64,000 bases of DNA from Pseudomonadota bacterium (GTDB lineage Bacteria; Desulfobacterota; Binatia; Binatales; Binataceae). The notes under the pieces are model-generated. The model saw only the letters and a program-made list of their open reading frames with translations, ran no database searches and was not told the DNA's origin. Each line of letters opens with the position of its first letter. Within the stretch, counting starts at the first letter, position 1. A program made the position numbers and the translations under genes. This document shows, one piece after another, positions 18,088-25,824 of this stretch. The DNA is taken from contig JAJPKP010000086.1 of NCBI GenBank assembly GCA_021323675.1, positions 1 through 64,000 on the forward strand, in the 5' to 3' direction.

Positions 18088-18578
18088 TCCCTCTTGGCGG
18101 CTTGCTCCTTGAGCACCGCGGCGATCGCGTCCACCAGGTTGGCGTAACCGGTGCATCGACACAGATTCCCGGACAACGCTTCGCGAATCTCCGTCTCGTT
18201 CGAACCTGCGCCGTGAGCGGCGAGATCGGTTGCGGTCATCAGGAATCCCGAGGTGCAGAAGCCGCACTGCAGAGCGTGATGATCGAGAAACGCCTTCTGA
18301 AGCGGCGACAACTCGTCGTCCTGCGCGAGTCCCTCCACCGTGCGCACCTCCGCGCCATCCGCCTGCACCGCAAGCATCAGGCACGCGCGCACACTGGCCC
18401 CGTCAACAATCACAGTGCACGCGCCGCATACTCCATGCTCGCATCCGAGCCGCGTTGCGGTAAGGCCGAGAGCGTCGCGGATAAAATCGGCCAGAGTTTG
18501 CCGCACCGGCACCTCTCGCTCGACGATGCGGCCGTTAATGGAGAAGCGAATCCTCTGATGGAAGCCGGGAGTGCTCAT
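18084..18578 (-). CDS. Molybdenum hydroxylase [2Fe-2S] small subunit
   Basis: Carries two [2Fe-2S] clusters that pass electrons from the molybdenum site to FAD. The plant-ferredoxin-like cluster uses Cys46, Cys51, Cys54 and Cys66 (GCEHGVCGACT, ACLM); the second, helical cluster uses Cys105, Cys108, Cys140 and Cys142 (CGFC, CRCTGY). 164 residues, as usual for this subunit. It overlaps its neighbours on both sides by four bases, which keeps subunit stoichiometry. Confidence 0.94.
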   Translation of the reverse strand: MSTPGFHQRIRFSINGRIVEREVPVRQTLADFIRDALGLTATRLGCEHGVCGACTVIVDGASVRACLMLAVQADGAEVRTVEGLAQDDELSPLQKAFLDHHALQCGFCTSGFLMTATDLAAHGAGSNETEIREALSGNLCRCTGYANLVDAIAAVLKEQAAKRE

Positions 18579-19447
18579 GAGTTGGCGGCCACCGATGCGA
18601 ACGCTTCGCGCAAGGCTCGCGTCACAAGCACCGCGGCCATTTTCCTTCGATATTCGGCGGAGGCGTGGATGTCGCCTGACGGATCGAGTACTCGGGCCGC
18701 CGCGGCCGCGGCTTCACGCACGACCGCATCCTCGCCGCGCGAGCCGGCGACGATGCGATCGATCTCGGCGATGTGCCGCGGCGTCGCGTCGGCACCTCCG
18801 ATCGCAAGCGTCGCGCCGATGCATCTGCCATCGCGCATCCGGACGCGGCCAGCGGCGGCGACGATCGCAAAGTCACCCGGCCGCCGGCATAGCTCCTGAA
18901 AGCCGAATCCGCTTTGCTGCGGCGCGCATGGAAACTCCACCGCCGTCAGGATCTCGTCCGCTCCGGCAGCGGTCGTGAAAGGCCCTGTAAAGAATTCGCG
19001 CGCCGCGACGGTTCGCGTGCGCGCCGTCGATCGAAGCTCGACCCTGGCATCGAGCGCCACGGCGAGCAGGGGCCATTCCGCCGACGGGTCGGCATGCGCG
19101 ATGCTGCCGCCGATGGTCCCGCGGTTTCGAATCGCAAGATGGCCGATCTCGCGAGCCGCCCGCGCGATCATCGGCTCCGCCTGAGCGGCCTCCCGCGAAG
19201 TTTCGAGAGCACGATGGCGCGTTAGGGCACCGATTCTGAGCTTCCCGTTCTCTCTCTCGATTCCGGAAAGCTCAGCCACGCGGTTCATGTCGATGAGAAG
19301 CTTCGGCTCCGCCATCCTCAGGTTGAGCATCGGTACCAGGCTCTGTCCGCCCGCGAGGAGCTTCGCGCCGGTGCCGTGTTCGGAGAGTAAACGGAGCGCG
19401 TCTTCGAGCGTATCGGGCCGCGCGTAGAGGAAATTGGGTGGCTTCAT
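18575..19447 (-). CDS. Molybdenum hydroxylase FAD-binding middle subunit
   Basis: 290-residue FAD subunit of the CoxM/xanthine dehydrogenase family. The first FAD loop is AGGQSLVPMLNLR (about 32-44) and the second is TIGGSIAHADPSAEWP (about 110-125), both as in CoxM. The C-terminal CODH_FAD domain follows. Starts at ATG 19447 and overlaps the small subunit by four bases. With the two downstream genes it gives a complete FAD/Fe-S/Mo electron chain in the order M-S-L. Confidence 0.93.
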   Translation of the reverse strand: MKPPNFLYARPDTLEDALRLLSEHGTGAKLLAGGQSLVPMLNLRMAEPKLLIDMNRVAELSGIERENGKLRIGALTRHRALETSREAAQAEPMIARAAREIGHLAIRNRGTIGGSIAHADPSAEWPLLAVALDARVELRSTARTRTVAAREFFTGPFTTAAGADEILTAVEFPCAPQQSGFGFQELCRRPGDFAIVAAAGRVRMRDGRCIGATLAIGGADATPRHIAEIDRIVAGSRGEDAVVREAAAAAARVLDPSGDIHASAEYRRKMAAVLVTRALREAFASVAANS

Positions 19448-19459
19448 GCTGCCCGCGAG

Positions 19460-20467
19460 TCAAAGAAAATGCGGCGCGAGATATTTGTGGACCGATCGAA
19501 TGGTTTCTTCCATCGGCACTCCCGGAATTTCGAAGAATATGGGGTGAGTCACGCCCGCTTCGATGATCCGTGCAAGCCCTTCGCGGCATCGTTCGGGACC
19601 GCCCGCGATCGCGAAGCTGTCGATTATCCGATCGGTGACCAGCCGCACCGGGAGTTCTCCCGCCGCATAGACCTCGCCGAAGCGCCGGATTTCGTCCGGG
19701 TCGATTCCCGCGACCGCAAACAAGGGCATCTGCGGCTGCGATGCCATCAGCGAAATCAATCCCGCCAAAAGCGGCTTTATCGCCTCGCGCGCCTCTCGCT
19801 CATCCTCGGAAACCGAAGCGAGAAGAAACGCGGCCAGCTCCGGCTGCGCTGCGCGGTTCATCTCCCCCGCCCCCTGGCGGATATGTTCGGCGGCGAAACG
19901 CGCATAGGCCGGACTTGTCATCGCGGACAGCAGCACGCCGTCGGCAATCCCTCCCGCCATCGTAAGATTCCGGGGACCGAGCACTCCCATGTAGATCGGA
20001 ACCTCCGCGCTCGGCGGACTGAACGACAGTTTTACCTGGTCGGTGTGGAAGACCTTGCCATCGAAGCTGACCCGTTCGCCGCGCAGGATTCGGCGAATGA
20101 GTTCCGTCGCTTCTCGCAGCGCGATGCCAGGCGTCGAGGATCCAAGGCGCATCTGCTCCATCCACGCACTCACCCCCGCACCGATTCCAAGCGAGGTGCG
20201 GCCGGGCGCAATCTCCGTCAGCGCCGCAAACTCCATCGCAATCAGCGCGGGATGCCGGGTGAAAGGATTCACCACGCCCAGCCCGATTGCGATGCGGCTG
20301 GTTGCGCACGCGAGTGCCGACGCGATCGTAAACGCACCGCGAAAAAAATAGTCCTCCGGAACCCAGCACGAAGCGAATCCAAGATCCTCGGCCATCCGCG
20401 CGTACTCGATTTGCCGGCGCGCGTGGGCGCCTTCGAATCCAACTCCGAACCGCAGACGATCGCTCAT
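19460..20467 (-). CDS. LLM-class flavin-dependent oxidoreductase
   Basis: 335 residues with the luciferase-like TIM barrel. FGVGFEG, YARMAEDLGFASCWVPED and ATSRIAIGLGVVNPFTRHPA match the F420/FMN-dependent methylene-tetrahydromethanopterin reductase-like branch; the LGIGAGV and VPIYMGVLGPRNLTMAG segments are typical. Whether the cofactor is F420 or FMN is not decided by sequence. The start ATG 20467 overlaps the stop of the upstream SnoaL-like gene (ATGA); the frame is open further upstream without conservation. Twelve bases separate it from the FAD subunit, so it is part of the hydroxylase operon and may act on the same compound. Confidence 0.88.
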   Translation of the reverse strand: MSDRLRFGVGFEGAHARRQIEYARMAEDLGFASCWVPEDYFFRGAFTIASALACATSRIAIGLGVVNPFTRHPALIAMEFAALTEIAPGRTSLGIGAGVSAWMEQMRLGSSTPGIALREATELIRRILRGERVSFDGKVFHTDQVKLSFSPPSAEVPIYMGVLGPRNLTMAGGIADGVLLSAMTSPAYARFAAEHIRQGAGEMNRAAQPELAAFLLASVSEDEREAREAIKPLLAGLISLMASQPQMPLFAVAGIDPDEIRRFGEVYAAGELPVRLVTDRIIDSFAIAGGPERCREGLARIIEAGVTHPIFFEIPGVPMEETIRSVHKYLAPHFL

Positions 20468-20943
20468 TGCCCGCGGCTCGCGAAGGTATCGCCAAACGGC
20501 ATCCGCGGCTCGTTTTCTTCCGCCGTAGGGGAACAATGGAAGTGCCACATCTTCCAGATTCTGTTCCCCGCGCCATCGTCGCGCTGATACACCTCGGTCG
20601 ACCGAATCCTGAACGGAGCGTCCAAAACGCCGGGAACTTTGAGCCCCGGCTTGACCTCGATACGCACGATGTTCTCACACGCGAGCCACGCCATATCGGT
20701 TCCGATCTCGAGCCGGAGCCGAATCGGTGGCGAGATTTCAGGAATCGAAAGATTGCCTTTCAGCGCTTCCCACAGGCGCGTTTTTTCCTCGAGCCCGTAG
20801 TACGGATGACCGTTGAAGTTGTATTGAAGGTACCTCTCTCCCGCGAACACCGACCGCATCTTGGGAATATCGAAGGTAAGATTCGACTCCCACCACAGGC
20901 GATGCAGCCGCATGATCTCTTCGCGATCGCGCTCGATAGACAT
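20464..20943 (-). CDS. SnoaL/NTF2-like protein
   Basis: 159-residue cone-shaped NTF2-like protein. The N-terminal helices (REEIMRLHRLWWESNLTFDIPKM) and the strands FNGHPYYGLEEKTRLWEAL, DMAWLACENIVRIEV and KMWHFHCSPTAEE follow the SnoaL-like/DUF4440 pattern. Such proteins act as small isomerases, hydratases or ligand binders; no catalytic set can be named here. A strong AAGGAGGT lies just before ATG 20943. It is the first gene of the hydroxylase operon and is divergent from the aldo/keto reductase. Confidence 0.75.
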   Translation of the reverse strand: MSIERDREEIMRLHRLWWESNLTFDIPKMRSVFAGERYLQYNFNGHPYYGLEEKTRLWEALKGNLSIPEISPPIRLRLEIGTDMAWLACENIVRIEVKPGLKVPGVLDAPFRIRSTEVYQRDDGAGNRIWKMWHFHCSPTAEENEPRMPFGDTFASRGQ

Positions 20944-20990
20944 GGAGCACCTCCTTGTTCCGGACGGACCTGATGTTTACCATTTTTATC

Positions 20991-21001
20991 GACACTGTGT
21001 C
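20991..21001. promoter_or_regulatory. Perfect palindrome in divergent promoter region
   Basis: GACACTGTGTC is an 11-base perfect palindrome in the 114-base gap between two divergent operons. It sits 48 bases from the leftward start (20943) and 57 from the rightward start (21058), so one regulator could control both. No regulator of this region is identified. Confidence 0.4.
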
Positions 21002-21057
21002 CATAACAGGTGCGGGCGGCTTTCCGGTTTCCGCCGTCGCGGCGCTACGATGCGGAC

Positions 21058-22035
<978 letters not shown>

Positions 22036-22061
22036 CCGCGCGGTGCTCCGCGCCCTTCAGT

Positions 22062-23276
22062 ATGGCCGAGAATAGCGACGAAGCGAATTCCGGCGAGACG
22101 GCGCGCCGCAAGCTGTTCGGCCCCGCGCGGCTCGGCGGCATCGAGTTGCGCAACCGCATCATCAAGACCGCCACCTACGAAGGCATGTGTCCCGCCGGCC
22201 TGCCCTCCGACGATCTGATCCGGCATCATCGCGACCTAGCGGCGGGAGGGGTCGGGATGACCACGGTTGCCTACTGCGCCGTTTCGCCCAACGGCCGCAC
22301 CTTTGAAGACCAGATGTACATGCGCCAGGAGATCGTGCCGAAGCTCCGCGAGCTCGTGGCCGAGGTGCACGCAAACGGCGCCGCGGTGTCGATTCAACTC
22401 GGCCATTGCGGTTATTTCAGCCGCAACACGATGCTGCCCGGGCGCCGCTCGCTCGGACCCTCGTTCATGCTCAACGAGTACGGCCTCATGGCGGGAATTC
22501 CGTTTGCGCGCGCGATGACCGAAGCCGACATCGCACGGGTGATCGACGAGTTTGGAGAGTCGGCCGCGATGGCGCAGCGGGCGGGCTTCGACGCGATCGA
22601 GCTTCATCTCGGACATGGATATCTGCTAAGCCAGTTCCTCTCTCCCGCCATCAACCGCCGCCGCGACGCATGGGGAGGAAACCTCGACAACCGGATACGT
22701 CTGCCACTGGCCGTGGTGCGGCGCACGCGGGAGCGGGTCGGCCCCGGCTTTCCGATTCTGGCCAAGATCAATCTGCGCGATGGATTCCGTGGCGGTCTGG
22801 AGATCGAGGAATCGGTGGAAATCGCGCGGCGCCTGGAAGCTGCCGGTATCGACGCGATTGTAATGAGCGGCGGCTTCACCAGCCGGTCGCCCTTCTATCT
22901 GTTCCGGGGCGGCCGCCCGCTCAAGGAAATGATCGAGGTCGAGCGCAATCCATTGCAAAAGCTGTCGCTGCGCCTGTTCGGCAGCCGCATCATCAAGGAA
23001 TATCCGTTCAAGGAAATGTTCTTTCTGGATGATGCGCGCATGGTGCGCCGCGCCGTGAACACCCCGCTCGTGCTGCTCGGCGGCCTCGTTTCTCTCGACA
23101 ATCTGGAGACCGCGATGCGCGAGGGATTCGACTTCGTCGCGATGGGCCGCGCGCTGATCGCCGACCCCGACCTCGTGCGGCGGATGCAGGCCGGCGAAAC
23201 GGCGCGCTCGCGCTGCATCTCGTGCAACAAGTGCGTCGCCGAGATGGATCGGCATGGGGTACGCTGCGTTCTTTAG
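22062..23276 (+). CDS. Old yellow enzyme-type NADH:flavin oxidoreductase
   Basis: 404 residues. The FMN barrel is clear: KLFGPARLGGIELRNRIIKTAT at the start, then GHGYLLSQFLSPAINRR and the D-A-W-G-G turn, and GGFTSRSP and VLLGGLVS. FMN-linked ene-reductases of this type reduce activated double bonds. The C-terminal 20 residues contain Cys-X2-Cys-X2-Cys and a fourth Cys ten residues later (CISCNKC, RCVL). This resembles the iron-sulfur motif of 2,4-dienoyl-CoA reductases (where the NAD domain follows), but here the chain stops, so the NAD(P) domain is absent. Starts at ATG 22062. Confidence 0.9.
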   Translation: MAENSDEANSGETARRKLFGPARLGGIELRNRIIKTATYEGMCPAGLPSDDLIRHHRDLAAGGVGMTTVAYCAVSPNGRTFEDQMYMRQEIVPKLRELVAEVHANGAAVSIQLGHCGYFSRNTMLPGRRSLGPSFMLNEYGLMAGIPFARAMTEADIARVIDEFGESAAMAQRAGFDAIELHLGHGYLLSQFLSPAINRRRDAWGGNLDNRIRLPLAVVRRTRERVGPGFPILAKINLRDGFRGGLEIEESVEIARRLEAAGIDAIVMSGGFTSRSPFYLFRGGRPLKEMIEVERNPLQKLSLRLFGSRIIKEYPFKEMFFLDDARMVRRAVNTPLVLLGGLVSLDNLETAMREGFDFVAMGRALIADPDLVRRMQAGETARSRCISCNKCVAEMDRHGVRCVL

Positions 23277-23306
23277 CCGCACGGCCGTTTCTCCGGGGAT
23301 TGTTCC

Positions 23307-23335
23307 TTGAACCAAACAGCCGCGGCATACATAAT
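23307..23335 (+). promoter_or_regulatory. Sigma70-like promoter of glmS leader
   Basis: TTGAAC (23307-23312) and CATAAT (23330-23335) are separated by 17 bases, close to the TTGACA/TATAAT consensus and the best promoter match in this gap. Transcription would start near 23342, about 65 bases upstream of the ribozyme cleavage site and 360 bases before glmS. Confidence 0.6.
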
Positions 23336-23405
23336 GACCGCAAACACGGGCACGGCGCCCGATTGTCCGGAGGTGGAGAGCGGCAGAAGCAGTTGAACTG
23401 AGAGT

Positions 23406-23536
23406 AGCGCCAGGACTCACTTGCCGTGAGTTGACGAGGTGGAAGCTTATCGAAAGACTCGGCGGATGGCTTCCCGGTTCCACGATCGTCAGGAGCGAAC
23501 AAACCGCGCGGGCGACCGCGCGACAAAAACCGCTCT
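23406..23536 (+). ncRNA. glmS ribozyme (GlcN6P-activated self-cleaving riboswitch)
   Basis: The leader of glmS carries the conserved core of the glmS ribozyme in order: AGCGCCAGGACTC (23406-23418), GTTGACGAGG, TTATCGAAAG, CTCGGCGGAT and CTTCCCGG. Cleavage would fall between A23406 and G23407. P1 is ACTCAC/GTGAGT (23415-23420, 23426-23431) with a TTGCC loop. GGAAGC (23441-23446) pairs with GCTTCC (23469-23474). GCGCC is positioned to form the core pseudoknot with GGCG. P4 is GAGCG/CGCTC, and P4.1 is GCGCGG/CCGCGC with a GCGA tetraloop; P3 is reduced. In known cases glucosamine-6-phosphate is the cofactor, and cleavage lowers glmS expression, so feedback control is expected. A further hairpin with a GCAA loop lies at 23543-23558. 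Confidence 0.93.
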
Positions 23537-23701
23537 ATGTGGCGGAACGCAAGTTCCGAATTCACTCCTAAACTCTCTCCATCTGTCAATCGTTCCCTGC
23601 CTGCGGCTCTGAACCTCTCCGGTCGAGTGCGCCGTCCCTGATCCCGCGCGAATGCCGCGCGGCGATAACTCCCCATCATTCGGGGGAAGGGCGCTTATGC
23701 C

Positions 23702-25534
23702 ATGTGCGGAATAATGGGATACGTCGGCTCGAAGGATGCCTGCCCGATCCTGATCGGCGGCCTCAGACGACTCGAATATCGCGGCTATGACTCGGCCGGC
23801 GTTGCCACGCTGTTCGAGAACGGCAGGCTGGAGCTTCGCCGCGCCAAAGGCAAGCTCGACAATCTCTGCCGCCTCATCGACGGCCGCCCCCTCGAGGGGC
23901 GCATCGGAATCGGCCACACGCGATGGGCCACGCACGGCCGTCCTTCCGACGAAAATGCGCATCCTCATCAGGCGGGTCCGGTCGCGGTGATTCACAACGG
24001 TATCGTCGAAAACTATCTCGACCTGCGCCGCCGCCTGGTCGAGCGCGGCCACACCCTCAAATCCGAAACGGACACCGAGCTCATCTCTCATCTGGTCGAA
24101 GAACGCCTCAAGGAAGGCCTGGACCTTACCGAGGCGGTGCGGCGCGCGGTCGGCGAACTGCGCGGCTCGTTTTCGATCGTCGTCCTGTCGGAGACCGACC
24201 CGGGCAGGCTGGTCGCGGCCAAGACCGCGACGCCGCTGGTGATAGGACTCGGCGACGGCGAGAACTTCATTGCCTCCGACATCCCCGCCATCCTCGAACA
24301 TACGCGGATGACGATGGTGCTCGAGGATGGCGAGATGGCCGAGGTCACGGCCGCGGGCGTCAAGGTCATGAAATTCGACGGAAGCGAAGTCGCGCGGACT
24401 CCGCGGCGAATCGAATGGGATGCGGTCGCGGCGACCAAGGGCGGCTTCAAGCACTATCTGCGCAAGGAGATTGCCGAGCAGCCGCAGGCGTGGATTGACA
24501 CGATGGCGGGACGGGCGACCGCCGGTTCACCCGAAGTCAAGTTCGAAACCGAACTGCTTCCGGCGGACGGCGCCGAATCGATCGGCAGAATCGTGATGCT
24601 TGGGGCGGGTGCTTCGTGGATCACCGCGCAAGTCGGCAAGTTCATCATCGAGGATCTCGCCGGAATTCCAGTTGAAGTCGATTACTCGGCCGAGTTCCGC
24701 TACCGGCGCCCGCCGATCGACCGCCGAACAATGATTATCGCGGTCTCGCAGTCGGGCGAGACCGCCGACACGCTGGCGGCGATGGAAGAAGGGCGGCGCA
24801 CGGGCTCGCATCTGATCGCGCTGACCAACACCGTGGATTCGTCCATCGCGCGCAAGGCCGACGCCCGGATGTACACGCGATGCGGGCCTGAGATCAGCGT
24901 GACGACCACCAAGTGCTTTATCACTCAGCTCGAGTCCTACTATTTGTTTGCGATTCATCTGGCCTCGCGCCTGGGCCGGATCGGCGCTCAGCAGGCGGAA
25001 GAACTTCTTGCGCCGGCGTTCGCGATTCCCGCGCAGATCGCCGAGGTTTTCAAGCTCGAGCCCGAGATCGAGAGGATTGCGCGCAAGTACGCCCGCGCGA
25101 CCGACTTCCTCTACCTCGGCCGCGGCATCAACTACCCAATCGCGCTCGAAGGCGCGCTCAAGCTCAAGGAAATTTCCTATATCCACGCCGAAGGCTACTC
25201 GGCGGGCGAGATGAAGCACGGGCCGATCGCGTTAATCGACGAGAAGATGCCGGTGGTGGTGATAATCCCCAACGACGACTTGTTCGAGAAATCGCTCTCG
25301 AACCTGCGCGAGGTCGAATCGCGCAACGGCAGGATAATCGCCGTCACCGATCGCGCGACCACCGAACTGCGCGCCATCGTCCAGGAAGTGATCGAGGTCC
25401 CCGCGACCAACAGGATGCTCACGCCGGTGCTGATGACGATCCCGCTGCAACTGCTCGCCTATCACATCGCGGTCGAACGCGGCACCGACGTCGATCAGCC
25501 GCGCAACCTGGCAAAATCGGTCACCGTGGAGTGA
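23702..25534 (+). CDS. glmS: Glutamine--fructose-6-phosphate aminotransferase (isomerizing)
   Basis: Converts fructose-6-phosphate and glutamine to glucosamine-6-phosphate, committing sugar to cell-wall amino sugars. The N-terminal glutaminase nucleophile is Cys2 (MCGIMGYVG), with HTRWATHG and HNGIVENY. Two SIS sugar-isomerase domains follow: SQSGETADTLAA and the C-terminal DVDQPRNLAKSVTVE. 610 residues, normal. ATG 23702 has GGGGGAAGGG 12-20 bases upstream. The long leader contains the glmS ribozyme, so its product should regulate its own mRNA. A GC-rich stem without T-tract lies just past the stop. Confidence 0.97.
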   Translation: MCGIMGYVGSKDACPILIGGLRRLEYRGYDSAGVATLFENGRLELRRAKGKLDNLCRLIDGRPLEGRIGIGHTRWATHGRPSDENAHPHQAGPVAVIHNGIVENYLDLRRRLVERGHTLKSETDTELISHLVEERLKEGLDLTEAVRRAVGELRGSFSIVVLSETDPGRLVAAKTATPLVIGLGDGENFIASDIPAILEHTRMTMVLEDGEMAEVTAAGVKVMKFDGSEVARTPRRIEWDAVAATKGGFKHYLRKEIAEQPQAWIDTMAGRATAGSPEVKFETELLPADGAESIGRIVMLGAGASWITAQVGKFIIEDLAGIPVEVDYSAEFRYRRPPIDRRTMIIAVSQSGETADTLAAMEEGRRTGSHLIALTNTVDSSIARKADARMYTRCGPEISVTTTKCFITQLESYYLFAIHLASRLGRIGAQQAEELLAPAFAIPAQIAEVFKLEPEIERIARKYARATDFLYLGRGINYPIALEGALKLKEISYIHAEGYSAGEMKHGPIALIDEKMPVVVIIPNDDLFEKSLSNLREVESRNGRIIAVTDRATTELRAIVQEVIEVPATNRMLTPVLMTIPLQLLAYHIAVERGTDVDQPRNLAKSVTVE

Positions 25535-25609
25535 AAGCCGGCGACGCGCGCCGGGTAATGGGCGGGGCGCTTGCTTGAGTGGCGCCGCGACGGTACGCTC
25601 TGCTCTCGA

Positions 25610-25705
25610 ATGTTCCCCGCTTGCGACAACGTTCTTTCCGAGTCCCGTGACCTGGGGCTTATTCTCGTCGTCGTAGTAGTACTTACGGAGGCCGTCGCGC
25701 CGTAG
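25610..25705 (+). CDS. ilv leader peptide (attenuation peptide)
   Basis: A 31-residue frame, ATG 25610 to TAG 25705, reading MFPACDNVLSESRD, then the run LGLILVVVVVL, then TEAVAP. Nine of eleven codons from 25652 to 25684 specify branched-chain residues, with five consecutive valines at 25667-25681. This is the arrangement of ivbL and ilvL in enterobacteria: when Val- or Leu-tRNA is scarce the ribosome stalls in the run and the downstream terminator is prevented. The start codon lacks a strong ribosome binding site. It lies 120 bases before ilvB and has no other similarity, so its job is regulatory. Confidence 0.85.
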   Translation: MFPACDNVLSESRDLGLILVVVVVLTEAVAP

Positions 25706-25728
25706 CGGGGATGGAGAAGTAACGTTTT

Positions 25729-25769
25729 GAACCCCTGCCGGCGTGATGGCCTGGCGGGGGTTCTTTTTT
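25729..25769 (+). terminator. Attenuator terminator of the ilvBN leader
   Basis: Arms GAACCCCTGCC (25729-25739) and GGCGGGGGTTC (25753-25763) pair over eleven bases with one G-U, followed by six T at 25764-25769. It lies 24 bases after the leader stop codon. GCGGGG at 25705-25710, overlapping the leader stop, could pair with CCCCTGC of the left arm and act as the antiterminator when the ribosome stalls upstream. This is the expected logic of leader-peptide attenuation. Confidence 0.85.
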
Positions 25770-25824
25770 CCCGCCGAGCCCGCACCGTCCGCGCAGGGAG
25801 ACGATCCGAAAAGGAGAGACTCCC

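Noticed and set aside
15730-19447. Carbon-monoxide dehydrogenase (CoxMSL)
   Set aside because: The large subunit lacks the AYXCSFR loop; it has AYRGVGQP, so only the general molybdenum hydroxylase call is supported.
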